Source: Nostoc linckia NIES-25 (GTDB lineage Bacteria > Cyanobacteriota > Cyanobacteriia > Cyanobacteriales > Nostocaceae). From it: a stretch of DNA of 64,000 bases. Made by a program: the position numbers and the translations under genes. The notes under the pieces were generated by a model. It ran no database searches. It was given only the letters and a program-made list of their open reading frames with translations, and was not told the origin of the DNA. Positions within the stretch are counted from its first letter, which is position 1. Each line of letters begins with the position of its first letter. The stretch lies in the NCBI RefSeq assembly GCF_002368035.1, contig NZ_AP018222.1, positions 682,001-746,000 of the forward strand, read 5' to 3'. Below, one piece after another: positions 50,389 through 59,786 of the stretch.

Positions 50389-51564
50389 TTAGTTATTGAT
50401 ATATTTCCCTACAAGCATTAGTAATTCATTGTCTGTAAATGGTTTTGTTAAATAATCTGTTGCGCCGACCATGCTAGCTTTGACTCGATCGATAAATCCA
50501 TCTTTACCAGTAAGCATGATAATCGGTGTGAGCCGAAATGCTGTTGAGTGTCGCAGCATAGCGCAAACCTCGTAGCCTTCTAATTCCGACATAGCAATGT
50601 CGCATAAAATTAAATCTGGTTTAAGTTGAAAAACCAGACCGATCGCTTCTAGCGGATTAGTGAGAACGATCGCTTCATAACCTTGTGCTTGTAAGATGGA
50701 ATTTATAGTCTCACCGATGGCGATCGCATCGTCAATACATACTATCCGCCCCCTCTTTTTTTTATCCAATTCTGAGTTTTTAGTGCCAATCTCCGATTGA
50801 TTTGTAGCTGAATATACTAATTGAAGCCAACTCTGTTGCACATATGGATATATTGCCTTAGCCACTGTCAAAATATCTCGGTTAAGATAACGAGCCAGTT
50901 GACGCAGGGATGTTTTACCATCAGCCCAATGTTGTAGTTTATTGACGGTTGCTGCTGGTAGTGACGAGTGTGTATGAACTTTGTCAGATAGCACCAGTAA
51001 TTGTTCGGGAGACTGAATGTGCGGATAAAGTTGCTTCCATTCTTGCACCTGCTTAGTAATTTTTGTCACAAAGTGAGCAATTTCAAAAGTGTTTAATTGT
51101 GGGGCGAGCGCCGCACTTTGACGGAAAATGAAATTACCTTGATGTAAGCTCAGCAAATCAAATAGGGTTTCATGCACTAAGCCTTGGATAATACTAGCAG
51201 CTATCTTGGGGGTAATGATATTCTGTTCTAAGAGTGCCCAAAGATACGCATACTCTGGCGCATCGGTTGATGAAAGGGAAGCAATTTGTTTGTCAGCAAG
51301 TCGCATCTCAACTCGGTAATGATGTAAATAATCGCTAATCCTGGATAAACTACTTTCCCCTTGTTGGCAATAGATGATTTGACCATTGAGGAAAAAAACG
51401 AACCAAGACTGTTGTTTGGGGGGATATTTACTAGCTTTGTCTGTAGCAGATTTGTTGTTATGGTAATAGCTATAAGCTTCTACCCATAGTTGCCCAGTTC
51501 GTTGTCCCAACTCAATTAGTTGCAAAATACTGCAAATATCAATTTCATTTAAATTTCCTTGCAT
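50389..51564 (-). CDS. hmpA: PATAN-receiver response regulator HmpA (PilG/PatA-like)
   Basis: The 391-residue protein starts with a PATAN/DUF4388 domain (MQGNLNEIDICSILQLIELG; WFVFFLNGQIIYCQQGESSL), a helical middle, and a C-terminal receiver with the aspartate in DLILCDIAMSELEGYE and lysine in YLTKPFTDNELL. PatA-type regulators link chemotaxis-like systems to cell polarity. It is the first gene of hmpABCDE, divergent from hmpF, as in Nostoc punctiforme. A 263-base gap separates it from hmpB. Confidence 0.92.
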   Translation of the reverse strand: MQGNLNEIDICSILQLIELGQRTGQLWVEAYSYYHNNKSATDKASKYPPKQQSWFVFFLNGQIIYCQQGESSLSRISDYLHHYRVEMRLADKQIASLSSTDAPEYAYLWALLEQNIITPKIAASIIQGLVHETLFDLLSLHQGNFIFRQSAALAPQLNTFEIAHFVTKITKQVQEWKQLYPHIQSPEQLLVLSDKVHTHSSLPAATVNKLQHWADGKTSLRQLARYLNRDILTVAKAIYPYVQQSWLQLVYSATNQSEIGTKNSELDKKKRGRIVCIDDAIAIGETINSILQAQGYEAIVLTNPLEAIGLVFQLKPDLILCDIAMSELEGYEVCAMLRHSTAFRLTPIIMLTGKDGFIDRVKASMVGATDYLTKPFTDNELLMLVGKYINN

Positions 51565-52148
51565 TGAGTTAAAAACTACTCCTCATGGTGGCGTTTATAT
51601 TATTTGTGAATTGTGTCTGTCAATCAATTTTGGATTTGAGATTTTGGATTGAAATAGATGCTTTGGGTAGGGACTTGAGAATTTGAAATTTGGAATTTTA
51701 GATTTACGGGGCAGCTACTGTAGTGGACGGGTCTCCAAATTTGAGCAGACTCTCATCAACTTACATCAGAGTATATAGCTTGTTTGTTTGTACCACTTCG
51801 TGGAAGCAAGCTACGTATGGTGTTCCGTAGTAAAGGAGTACCAAGGTAATTTTTAATCAAAAATCTCAAATCTCAAATCTGAAATCAGCACAGCTATAAA
51901 CCTTAATCTTTCGTAATACACTTTGGCAAAGCTAGTGTTAACACGGAAGTCATCATCACTGTCATCAGTACAAAATATAAAGGCGCGGCCAACTCGCTTT
52001 TATAAGTATCAAGACGTAACATCTCGCGTCTATAAATAGTTTTGTCTGTTTTGTTCTCTTAACTTAGGTTAGGTGAGACAAGTTAACAGAATTATCTCAG
52101 GTATATCTCAAAACACGAACTTTAAGTGCATCAATAAGGACTAACAGT
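51565..52148. other. divergent promoter region between hmpA and hmpF
   Basis: These 584 bases drive hmpA leftward and hmpF rightward. I see AT-rich repeats (TTTGAGATTTTGGATT; AAATCTCAAATCTCAAATC) and no ORF. In N. punctiforme this class of promoter is under the hormogonium sigma-factor cascade; I could not point to a specific J-box match here with confidence. AAGGA precedes the hmpF GTG. Confidence 0.55.
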
Positions 52149-53906
52149 GTGCTGTATTTAGCAGAAGTACAAAAACAGAAAGGTGGTTTACTCAGTGGTG
52201 GTGGCAAAGCCGAACTGAAACTACTAGCTTGTCAGCGAACTGACCAGAATTGGAGTACTGTGTCGGAAGAAGTGATTGCCGCTGAGGACGCAAGTAAATT
52301 AAATGATGGCGCCTTGGTACTGGTGGAACTGAATCCGAACCGCCAAGTACAACGGATTCAAGAAGCAGGGCGGCCGCTAGTCAATATTTTGCAGAATTTT
52401 TCCCGCCAATTGGAAAAATTTAAGCTCAAAGAAGATGAAATCGATCAGTGGAAGCAGTCGCTGACGTTTCAAGCGCAAGAGTTGAATCGGCGTGAAATGG
52501 AAATGGAAGCACGCTTAGAACAGCTGCAAAACATGGAAGATGAGTTACATCAACTGGATGAGCAAAAACAGGAAGTTGATACATCTCGTGGGGAGATTGA
52601 ACGCTTACAAGCAGAAATTGAGCGCAATCGTCAGGAATTGGAAGGCGCTTGGGAGCATTTGCGCGGGGAGCAGCGTCGCTTAGAGGAGCGTCAAGCAGAT
52701 TTCAAACAAGGGGCGACTTTGGATGAGGAGCAAAGTCGGGCGATGAGTGAATTACTCGATCGCTTATCAAGTCGCGTTCCTACGGAAACAGTCAAACAAG
52801 ACCTCGATCTTGGCTTGGAATTGCTAGAAAAGCAGCAAGCTATTCTAAGTCCTCACTGGGAACAACTACAGCAACAAAAAACTGCGATCGCGCAACAACA
52901 GGAAGAAGTTGAGCGCTTGTCACAAATATTTAGCGATCGCCAAAATGCATGGCAACAAGGACAAAATTCCCTAGTCCAGCAAACAGCGCAATTGCAGATA
53001 AGTACAGCAGGGCTTAACAGCAAACAAGAGTATATTCAAATACTTAAAGAACAGTTACGCAATCAAGAAGATTTATATCAAAAAATTCACACTTTAGCTG
53101 CAACATCTAGTGATGTGGTTCTCGGTCAGAAAGTTGATGTGGAAGCTTTACAAAAAATGCCTCTAGATGAACTACAAAAGATAGTCCAAGACTTAGAGCA
53201 GAAATTGGAAATAGACGCAAGCTTTGTTCACGATCAAGAACAAGAACTGAAATATAAGCAAGAAGCTATAGAAGAACTAGAAAAGAAATTAAACCAAGCA
53301 TCTGACCAGGATCACATCAATTTGGAACTGGAACTAAGGGATGAAAACGACCACTATCAGATGTTAAATTCTAGTTTAGTGGGACAACGCCGCAACATGC
53401 TACAGCGGCAGAAGTTTCTCAAGCAACATCAAAATATATTGCTGCGTCGCCAAGGACATACTGTTGGTGACGAACAAGAGGGTAGTCAAGTTAATTTAGA
53501 GCCAATTCTGTTACAAATTGAAACCCAGCGACAACAATATTCACAGGAAATCCAAAAGTTAGAACGCGAGATTGAACAGACGCGTGCTGGTATCGATTTG
53601 GCTCAGGGAATGATTGACAATCAAACCCACGATTTGGAGGACAAGCAGCAAGAACTTAAAGCGATCGAAGAAAACTTACTGTCTCTACGGACAGCAACCG
53701 CTCAATGCTGCGGTCGAGTCAATCTCTACGAAGAAGCACTACAACCAATTCAAGATTGTCTAGACAGTTTACGACAAAAGCTCCAAGGAATTGGAGAATC
53801 TTTGGATCGATTCAAGGAAACAGGCGATCGTCAGTTACAGGCGATCGCTCAGATGCGCCAAACTCTTCAAAGTTTGATATCTCAACCAGAATTACTAGCC
53901 TCTTGA
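52149..53906 (+). CDS. hmpF: coiled-coil polarity protein HmpF
   Basis: The 585-residue protein starts with GTG (LYLAEVQKQKGGLLSGGGKA), then EELNPN-like strands, and from about residue 90 to 560 it is almost pure coiled coil (QLEKFKLKEDEIDQWKQSLT; LDEQKQEVDTSRGEIERLQA; QKLEIDASFVHDQEQELKYK). HmpF localises to the leading pole of moving filaments and is needed for type IV pilus activity in N. punctiforme, where it is divergent from hmpA. Position, length and coiled coil match that protein. Confidence 0.88.
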   Translation: MLYLAEVQKQKGGLLSGGGKAELKLLACQRTDQNWSTVSEEVIAAEDASKLNDGALVLVELNPNRQVQRIQEAGRPLVNILQNFSRQLEKFKLKEDEIDQWKQSLTFQAQELNRREMEMEARLEQLQNMEDELHQLDEQKQEVDTSRGEIERLQAEIERNRQELEGAWEHLRGEQRRLEERQADFKQGATLDEEQSRAMSELLDRLSSRVPTETVKQDLDLGLELLEKQQAILSPHWEQLQQQKTAIAQQQEEVERLSQIFSDRQNAWQQGQNSLVQQTAQLQISTAGLNSKQEYIQILKEQLRNQEDLYQKIHTLAATSSDVVLGQKVDVEALQKMPLDELQKIVQDLEQKLEIDASFVHDQEQELKYKQEAIEELEKKLNQASDQDHINLELELRDENDHYQMLNSSLVGQRRNMLQRQKFLKQHQNILLRRQGHTVGDEQEGSQVNLEPILLQIETQRQQYSQEIQKLEREIEQTRAGIDLAQGMIDNQTHDLEDKQQELKAIEENLLSLRTATAQCCGRVNLYEEALQPIQDCLDSLRQKLQGIGESLDRFKETGDRQLQAIAQMRQTLQSLISQPELLAS

Positions 53907-54018
53907 AAAGTCAGTTGACTGTTCGCGGTTGACACTGAACAGTGGGAGATTTTTTTATTTGGAAATTCCTAAGAATAACTTTAGCTATTAGCCTTGAACT
54001 TTAGTTCAAGGCGAGTGA

Positions 54019-54534
54019 CTAGGCATTCTGCTGTGCAGCAAGCCTGACAGCTGCTACATCAACATTGAGTTGTTGAGCAATCTCTTCTACACTCATCCCT
54101 GTTTTTAGTAACAGGGGGACGGTAACTTTGAGCATTTCAGCTTCCCGTTCTTCTCGACCTTCTTCTCGACCCTCAGCTTTCGCTTCTTGGTAAACTCTTG
54201 TTTCCTGTAAAGTCAATCCCAGCATAGCTTCTACTTCCTCTCTACTCAAGGTCGAAAACTTGTAAACAGCAATTGTCGTAATAATATCTATGATTTCGTT
54301 TTTCGGCAGTGCGTCTGTTGACTCTAATTGTACCCGTTGAATTAATAGACGAGCTTGTTGTGCGATCGCTTCCTCTGAGGCGATTGTCAACTGCATTAAA
54401 TTGATGCCTATTGGCAGAGTATTGAAAGTGCCTAACTCATGCAAATAAATGCGCTGCACTTGGTCACTATTCAAAAATATTCGATGAGTTCTTGTATCGC
54501 TTGGTTCCAAACTGCGCGATCGAAAAATTACCAC
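54019..54534 (-). pseudogene. truncated DUF2887-family (Rpn-like) nuclease gene
   Basis: The frame covers only the C-terminal two thirds of a DUF2887 protein: VVIFRSRSLEPSDTRTHRIF, then ...EGREEGREEREAEMLKVTVP and the terminal MSVEEIAQQLNVDVAAVRLA helix-turn. The usual N-terminus (with the PD-(D/E)XK aspartate and glutamate) is absent; upstream the frame closes at a stop after about 25 more codons that do not resemble the family. A protein of about 171 residues may be made but should lack nuclease residues. Confidence 0.7.
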
Positions 54535-54598
54535 ACAATACCAGACTTTAGTCTTAAGGTTGACGCTGTGGGTATATTACTAATTTTTTATATTTTCT

Positions 54599-56449
54599 TC
54601 AATAAATATTCCACTCATTCTTTAGCAGTTCCAGTTTAAAACTTTTTATATTTAAGCTCTTACACTCACTTATAAATTCTGAAACTTGGGATTCTATTAG
54701 TGTTAAATTTCCTTGTCTAAGATTATCTATATAAGAAGCCACACATGAAGTTGTTAATTGAGGGGAAATTTCATCAATTAAAATATCATTTATAATTTCT
54801 TTACAGATTAACTCAATGTCAGAAGGAGTTAGCTTTTTACTTTCTTTACCTAATTCTTCATAATCTATTAGATTCCAAAAATCAATTGAAAATGAAATAT
54901 TTTTACCAAGTTTTGATAGTGAAAGATAATGTTTGAATAGCTCAGTTCTTTCAGATGCATTAGGTGGAAAAATAGGTATTTTCCAATCTAATCTTCCTGA
55001 ACGTTTCAAAGCATTATCAATGCAATTTGGATAGTTAGTTGCTGCAATAACGATTACATTATGCTCTCCAATATTATTTAATTCTATTAGTAGTTGATTA
55101 ATCGTCGCTTTTTGATCTGTATGTGCGTGTAGTTCATGCCTACTAAAGGCAATACTATCTAGTTCATCGATAAATACGACAGATGGCGCTTTCTTTTTAG
55201 CTTGAGCAAAAATAGCTCTCAAATTTTTTTGTGTTTCTCCAATCCACATACTTTGAATATCAGATGGGGAGAGCTTAAAGAAATATCTTCCACACTCGTT
55301 AGCAAATGCATTTGCTAAAAGAGTTTTACCACATCCAGGTAAGCCAAAAAATAATATTCCATTAACACCACTATTAATTCCTTTTAACTGTATTTTTAAG
55401 AGTTTCTTAAGCCTAGCTTTCTCCTCATTTAAACCTTTTACATATTCAAAGTTAATTACTGGGGGTTGATTTGTACATAGATGTTGAGGAACTACTAGCC
55501 TTCCTGGAAAGGTTAGATAGTTTATCAAATCAAATGATACAGGAATAAGTTGATGATTTTCATAATCAGGAGCCATAATATAAAATTTAATTGATTTATC
55601 ATATTTTTCTATTAATTTTTCTTCTAAGATTTCTTGTATTTTTTTAAGTTGATAGTAATTTCGGGCAATTTCAAATCCAGGAAGTACTAGCCATACATTC
55701 TTTACGTTACTAGGCCATCCATCTATTTTTATTGATATATCTTGTATTAAATCAAGAAAAACGTTCTCTCCATATGCCTTACCTCTTAATGTTTCTACCT
55801 CAACTATTGTATTATTCTCAATATAAACATCTGGTCTTCTCTTGACTTGTGATTTTCCATTTGTTTCATTATTATCAGAATTAACTGTTGCTTCACAGCG
55901 AATTTGAGATAGATGATAACCCTGAGATTCAAGCGTTCTAATAGCAAAATATTTGAGGTATATGTGTTCATCAGACTCAAAACCATAAACTAAAGTTTTA
56001 AAATGCTCATTTTTCATATTAATGAGTAAGTGAGCTTCTGCCTGAACCACTATTTTCTGTAATTCTAAAAAGTAATCAATTATTGATAAATTATCATCAT
56101 CTGAAATATAATTTGGAGCTTCTAATAAAAGACTTAGATGATGCTGTATGTCTCTCCTAACTTCAGGAGTAACTGATTTATCGTCAGGATACTTACACTT
56201 TAATGTAAATAAAAATGGTATTTTTTTAGCAACTCTATTTACAAAATATCCAAACATATCCTTTTTATGGTGTTTAGATATCTCAGCTTCTGGAGGACAG
56301 TGAAAGACAATAAAAAATTGTTCTGAATAGTATTTATTAGTATATAGTGATAGCTGGTTAAATTGTTCATCAAATGTTTCTGATTCAATGAAATCAATAT
56401 TTGTATCTCCGAAGATTAAATTAGTCATTGTTGACTGACTAAAGTGCAA
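54599..56449 (-). CDS. AAA+ ATPase with PD-(D/E)XK-like N-terminal domain
   Basis: The frame starts at TTG 56449; ATG 56428 is more likely if it is made separately. The middle part KRRPDVYIENNTIVEVETLR (about residues 205-225) fits a PD-(D/E)XK nuclease core. The C-terminal ATPase has Walker A (ILFFGLPGCGKTLLANAFAN), Walker B (APSVVFIDELDSIAF), sensor 1 (VIVIAATNYPNCI) and arginines in LKRSGRLDWKIPIF, closest to FtsH/Cdc48-type AAA proteins. A nuclease-AAA pairing suggests a defence role; this is inference. It is the 3' part of the TAG-split gene. Confidence 0.75.
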   Translation of the reverse strand: MHFSQSTMTNLIFGDTNIDFIESETFDEQFNQLSLYTNKYYSEQFFIVFHCPPEAEISKHHKKDMFGYFVNRVAKKIPFLFTLKCKYPDDKSVTPEVRRDIQHHLSLLLEAPNYISDDDNLSIIDYFLELQKIVVQAEAHLLINMKNEHFKTLVYGFESDEHIYLKYFAIRTLESQGYHLSQIRCEATVNSDNNETNGKSQVKRRPDVYIENNTIVEVETLRGKAYGENVFLDLIQDISIKIDGWPSNVKNVWLVLPGFEIARNYYQLKKIQEILEEKLIEKYDKSIKFYIMAPDYENHQLIPVSFDLINYLTFPGRLVVPQHLCTNQPPVINFEYVKGLNEEKARLKKLLKIQLKGINSGVNGILFFGLPGCGKTLLANAFANECGRYFFKLSPSDIQSMWIGETQKNLRAIFAQAKKKAPSVVFIDELDSIAFSRHELHAHTDQKATINQLLIELNNIGEHNVIVIAATNYPNCIDNALKRSGRLDWKIPIFPPNASERTELFKHYLSLSKLGKNISFSIDFWNLIDYEELGKESKKLTPSDIELICKEIINDILIDEISPQLTTSCVASYIDNLRQGNLTLIESQVSEFISECKSLNIKSFKLELLKNEWNIY

Positions 56450-56605
56450 AATATTTGAAATTTGGAATTCATTTGTTCCGTTTTCTTGATTAAAGCTTTT
56501 AAAATAGCCATTAGAGGTTACTAAATTTGGAGTTACTCCTACATATTGTTTTTTACGAATTAGTTCATAAGTTAATATATGTGCTACAACATCGGAAAAG
56601 AAATC

Positions 56606-57043
56606 CTACTTAGATGGAATCAGAAATAGACAAACTGGTTTATTGGAATCCAAACAAGCTTGAAAATTTTTGTACTCTTGTTCAGAATCAAAATCAAATA
56701 AATAATAAAATAAATCGTGTTTAACTTCTAAACATTGAAATTTATTTAAACTATTTTTTTCTAGAGTGTTATCTATTTTTTCTAATTTATTTTGTATAGA
56801 ATCAAGTCCATCAAAATAAATGGAGACTCTTGCATCATATGATAGAGACATATCAAAAGCTGGAGCTATTTTTAAGCCTAAATCAGATAAACAGTTATTG
56901 AATTTGTCAATAAGTGGCTGACTCCTACGCTGATAACCAAGTTGGTTAAGGATAGTTTGGATTTTGAGGTTTTTTCTTTGTCTACCAGTTTCCTTTAATT
57001 CATTCTTGATTGATGTTAAATAGGTTACGATTATATCTTCCAT
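56606..57043 (-). CDS. N-terminal part of the TAG-split nuclease-AAA gene
   Basis: The 145-residue frame starts MEDIIVTYLTSIKNELKETG and contains RQRKNLKIQTILNQLGYQRR, a basic helix-turn-helix-like part, and KPVCLFLIPSK immediately before the TAG. By itself it has no catalytic motif. As the frame continues after the stop codon, I regard it as the front of the 814-residue gene rather than an independent gene. Confidence 0.6.
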   Translation of the reverse strand: MEDIIVTYLTSIKNELKETGRQRKNLKIQTILNQLGYQRRSQPLIDKFNNCLSDLGLKIAPAFDMSLSYDARVSIYFDGLDSIQNKLEKIDNTLEKNSLNKFQCLEVKHDLFYYLFDFDSEQEYKNFQACLDSNKPVCLFLIPSK

Positions 57044-57112
57044 GTAGTACCTTTAATTAAATCAAAACTTGTCTTTTTAGCTAGCTATATGCCAAGAAGT
57101 GGCAAAATCTAC

Positions 57113-57337
57113 TTAGCGGTGAAACAAGTTATTAAAATAATAAGTATATTCAGATAACCCTGATTCTACATCGCTACTACTACTGAGGTAATCATAGGCA
57201 CTATTAGTTACTGTAGTAGCTAGGGCGATATCCGCTTCTATCCTCGATTTGGCAAGGTAGAAGCAGCGCGATCGCTCTTGTTGATCTACTTGAGTTGGAT
57301 CAAAGAATACCAGGAACTTAATGCCCGAAGATATCAA
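57113..57337 (-). CDS. doubtful small ORF
   Basis: The 74-residue frame (MISSGIKFLVFFDPTQVDQQ ... YTYYFNNLFHR) has no recognised family. A HIP1 site lies inside it, and codon use is unremarkable. It may be a remnant between the toxin-antitoxin pair and the split AAA gene. I list it with low confidence. Confidence 0.3.
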   Translation of the reverse strand: MISSGIKFLVFFDPTQVDQQERSRCFYLAKSRIEADIALATTVTNSAYDYLSSSSDVESGLSEYTYYFNNLFHR

Positions 57338-57394
57338 TGTACAAACTATGATGGAGTTTTAAATAGAGAATTAGTATAATTACGGGCTTAGTTA

Positions 57395-57796
57395 TTACTC
57401 CATAAATAAACTAGGTTCTACATATAAAAATTCTCCCAGCTTACGCGCTTGTTCTGTATTTATCTTCTCTTGTCCATTTAAAATATTATCAACCAACTCT
57501 TCTGTCCCTAAAACTGCTACTAAATCATCTCTAATTCTCTCAGATTGTTCTAAAAGAAATAACAACATAGAGACAGGATTATTCTGCTGGTTTGGCTGAT
57601 AATATTCTTGTTCAAACTTTTCGACTAAAGTAATTAATAACTGATACAGTTCGTCTTCTTCTGGAGTACGTTCCCGGTGCATTAAATCTTCTACAAGCTT
57701 TAAAGCTTGGGCATTTTCAGCTTCAGTTTTTATCAGCTTGGGAAGATAAGCTATTAATAATTCTTTATATTTATCAGAATTAAAAGTAAGGGTCAT
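57395..57796 (-). CDS. HigA-type antitoxin
   Basis: I choose the ATG at 57796 (MTLTFNSDKYKELLIAYLPK, 133 residues). Segments KTEAENAQALKLVEDLMHRE and TPEEDELYQLLITLVEKFEQ, then an HTH-like part (LGTEELVDNILNGQEKINTE QARKLGEFL), match cyanobacterial HigA antitoxins that follow HigB. It overlaps the toxin end by 17 bases. Confidence 0.85.
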   Translation of the reverse strand: MTLTFNSDKYKELLIAYLPKLIKTEAENAQALKLVEDLMHRERTPEEDELYQLLITLVEKFEQEYYQPNQQNNPVSMLLFLLEQSERIRDDLVAVLGTEELVDNILNGQEKINTEQARKLGEFLYVEPSLFME

Positions 57797-58079
57797 TTTT
57801 CCAGTTCTCCTTATCATATTCTGCATGGGTGAGAATATACTTAATATAAATTAACTGACTTTCATAATCTATACTAACAATCAAACGATATTTATTTCCT
57901 TTAATATTGAAAACTGTAAAATTGCCAACAGCTTCAGCTTTCGGAAAAACCTGCTGTACTTCAAGTAGATTTGACCATTTAGCTTTAGTAGCAACTTTAT
58001 ACCAATTGCTTAATACTTCCTGACAGTCTGCATGATTTTCTGCATATTCTCTTAAGATTATAAAACTAATAATGTGCAT
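57780..58079 (-). CDS. HigB-type mRNA interferase toxin
   Basis: I choose the ATG at 58079 (MHIISFIILREYAENHADCQ, 99 residues). The core VLSNWYKVATKAKWSNLLEV, GNFTVFNIKGNKYRLIVSID and IYIKYILTHAEYDKENWKND is the HigB toxin pattern, which cuts ribosome-bound mRNA. Toxin first, antitoxin second is the normal order of hig loci. Confidence 0.9.
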   Translation of the reverse strand: MHIISFIILREYAENHADCQEVLSNWYKVATKAKWSNLLEVQQVFPKAEAVGNFTVFNIKGNKYRLIVSIDYESQLIYIKYILTHAEYDKENWKNDPYF

Positions 58080-58109
58080 CGTCACTGATAACAAAAAGTC
58101 TTGAAATAA

Positions 58110-59144
58110 CTATTTCAAAAAGATCCAATCGCCTTGTACTTGAGCGATCGCACCACCAGGAAAAGGATCGGTTTGCGATCGATTTGGTGCTGTAATCAAA
58201 GCCGTTAATTTTTCAATATGCTCAAAACCAGGCGCATCAGTCAGTACTTGCTGCAATACCTGACGCATCACGCGACGTTGCAGCGCCAATGGTGCTTTCT
58301 GCAACACCCGACGATTTAAACGTAAGTTAACGGAATCTTCTTCATGCCCCATGCCCAATACTTCGACTTCGCTCAGTACAAGTGCCCCATGCCCAATGCC
58401 CTGCCCCATCGCCTCTTCCCGCAATTTTTGAGCAGCTTTTTCTAAATATTCCACTTCTGCTTGTAGAAGTTCTGCTGTTTGGGCTAAGGCTGATTCTACT
58501 TGGGGGTTGAAATTTTGCTGCAAATATGGTATTAATTCTTGGCGGATACGGTTGCGAGCGTATTTTAAATCTTCGTTAGTGTAATCTTCCCAAACTGGTA
58601 GTTGAAAATCTTGGCAAAATTGTTGTGTTTGTGTGCGAGTAATTTCTAAAAGTGGGCGCACTAGCATAATGCCTGTAGTTAGGAGACGTTGCCAAGTTAG
58701 GGCTTGTAAGCCATCAGCACCAGTACCGCGAATTAAGTTGTAAAGGAGAGTTTCGGCGCGATCGCTCTTCGTATGTCCTGTAACAATATATTGATAATTA
58801 TTTGCTTGGGCGATCGCAGTTAAAGCTTCATATCGCCAATCCCGTGCAGCAGCTTCACTATTTATAGGTTCGTTGGCTATTTCTAAATAAAACGATATAT
58901 CCCAACTTTTAGCGAAGTTTTCTACGTGATTAGCGTTAGCTTGGGAGTCAGAACGCCAGCGATGATCGCAGTGAGCAATACCTAAATTCCATCCCCATTT
59001 TGGTTGTAAATCTAACAGTAATTTAATTAGACACAGAGAATCTTGTCCGCCAGAAACAGCGACTAATAGACTTTGATGGCGCTCAAATAAATGGCGCGAT
59101 CGCAAAGTACGATGTATTTTTGCATGTAGAGGAGTCCATACCAT
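58110..59144 (-). CDS. tilS: tRNA(Ile)-lysidine synthase TilS
   Basis: TilS converts C34 of a tRNA-Ile to lysidine so that it reads AUA. The ATP-pyrophosphatase loop is LLVAVSGGQDSLCLIKLLLD; other marks are GIAHCDHRWRSDSQANA, ATGHTKSDRAETLLYNLIRG and WEDYTNEDLKYARNRIRQEL. I choose the ATG at 59144 (MVWTPLHAKIHRTLRSRHLF, 344 residues). A stretch near residue 265 (GQGIGHGALVLSEVEVLGMG) derives from a CCCATGCCCAATGCCC repeat inserted in frame. Confidence 0.95.
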   Translation of the reverse strand: MVWTPLHAKIHRTLRSRHLFERHQSLLVAVSGGQDSLCLIKLLLDLQPKWGWNLGIAHCDHRWRSDSQANANHVENFAKSWDISFYLEIANEPINSEAAARDWRYEALTAIAQANNYQYIVTGHTKSDRAETLLYNLIRGTGADGLQALTWQRLLTTGIMLVRPLLEITRTQTQQFCQDFQLPVWEDYTNEDLKYARNRIRQELIPYLQQNFNPQVESALAQTAELLQAEVEYLEKAAQKLREEAMGQGIGHGALVLSEVEVLGMGHEEDSVNLRLNRRVLQKAPLALQRRVMRQVLQQVLTDAPGFEHIEKLTALITAPNRSQTDPFPGGAIAQVQGDWIFLK

Positions 59145-59235
59145 TTTTAGTTTTTCGCCGCAGATGGACAAAAATAATTTTTTATTTTATCAGTGTGTAT
59201 AATAGTTTTATTATTTACATGCTAAAAAATAATTC

Positions 59236-59284
59236 ATAATTCGTAATTGAATTATGAATTATGAATTATGAATTACGAATTATT
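59236..59284. repeat. AATTATG/AATTCATA short tandem and inverted repeat
   Basis: Units of AATTATG repeat in tandem and pair with ATAATTCATAATTCG just to the left, giving a hairpin before the minus-strand KGK gene end. It is AT-rich filler common in these genomes. Confidence 0.7.
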
Positions 59285-59593
59285 TTAGTTTTCCACTTGT
59301 TTGAGCTTTTGAAAAATCTCATCAAGTGGCGATTCAGAACCTTCAGGACAAAATTCTAAAGCAAGTCTAACTTTTCCTTTTTTCCATCCCTGAGTGCTAA
59401 ATTGTAAAACTTCACAATTTAAACCTTGAGTATACAAATCTGCTTCATTTGTATTTTCTGCCCCAATATAATCTTTAATTGCTGTAATCAAATCACGAAC
59501 TTTAAAAGTTTTAGCAATGTCTAACTTATTAAAAGTGTCTGGTTCTATGGAAACAACTTCATCGTGATTTAGTCTCTCAAATCCATCTATCAT
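59285..59593 (-). CDS. KGK-domain protein
   Basis: The 102-residue protein has the KGK family pattern: FERLNHDEVVSIEPDTFNKL, ...TQGLNCEVLQFSTQGWKKGK and VRLALEFCPEGSESPLDEIF. The family is almost limited to cyanobacteria, and its function is unknown. The KKGKVRL segment gives the name. No signal peptide. It stands alone between tilS and ccsB. Confidence 0.88.
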   Translation of the reverse strand: MIDGFERLNHDEVVSIEPDTFNKLDIAKTFKVRDLITAIKDYIGAENTNEADLYTQGLNCEVLQFSTQGWKKGKVRLALEFCPEGSESPLDEIFQKLKQVEN

Positions 59594-59786
59594 AAAAATC
59601 TCCTGTCACTAAATCTATCTTTTCCAAAGATTTAGCAGCGCATCCGAAATAAAATGATGATTTTGTAGATTTGGCAGCGTAATCTGCTTTGTTTGATGAG
59701 TGTTGACTGTCAACTGTTTACAGTCAACAGCCATCACTGATATTTTTGACAACTGAAATAGAATTGCTATATTTTGGTGAGTTTTT

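Larger units (their letters stand above)
54599..57043 (-). pseudogene. nuclease-AAA ATPase gene split by one in-frame TAG
   Basis: Two open frames, 56606-57043 and 54599-56449, are in the same reading frame. Between them the only stop is TAG at 56606-56608, directly followed by DFFSDVVAHILTYELIRKKQ and onward without interruption into the ATPase part. Changing that codon gives one chain of about 814 residues. So a full-length gene appears to carry a single nonsense mutation, or the amber codon is read through. It is AT-rich with no HIP1 site, which suggests transfer. Confidence 0.78.
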
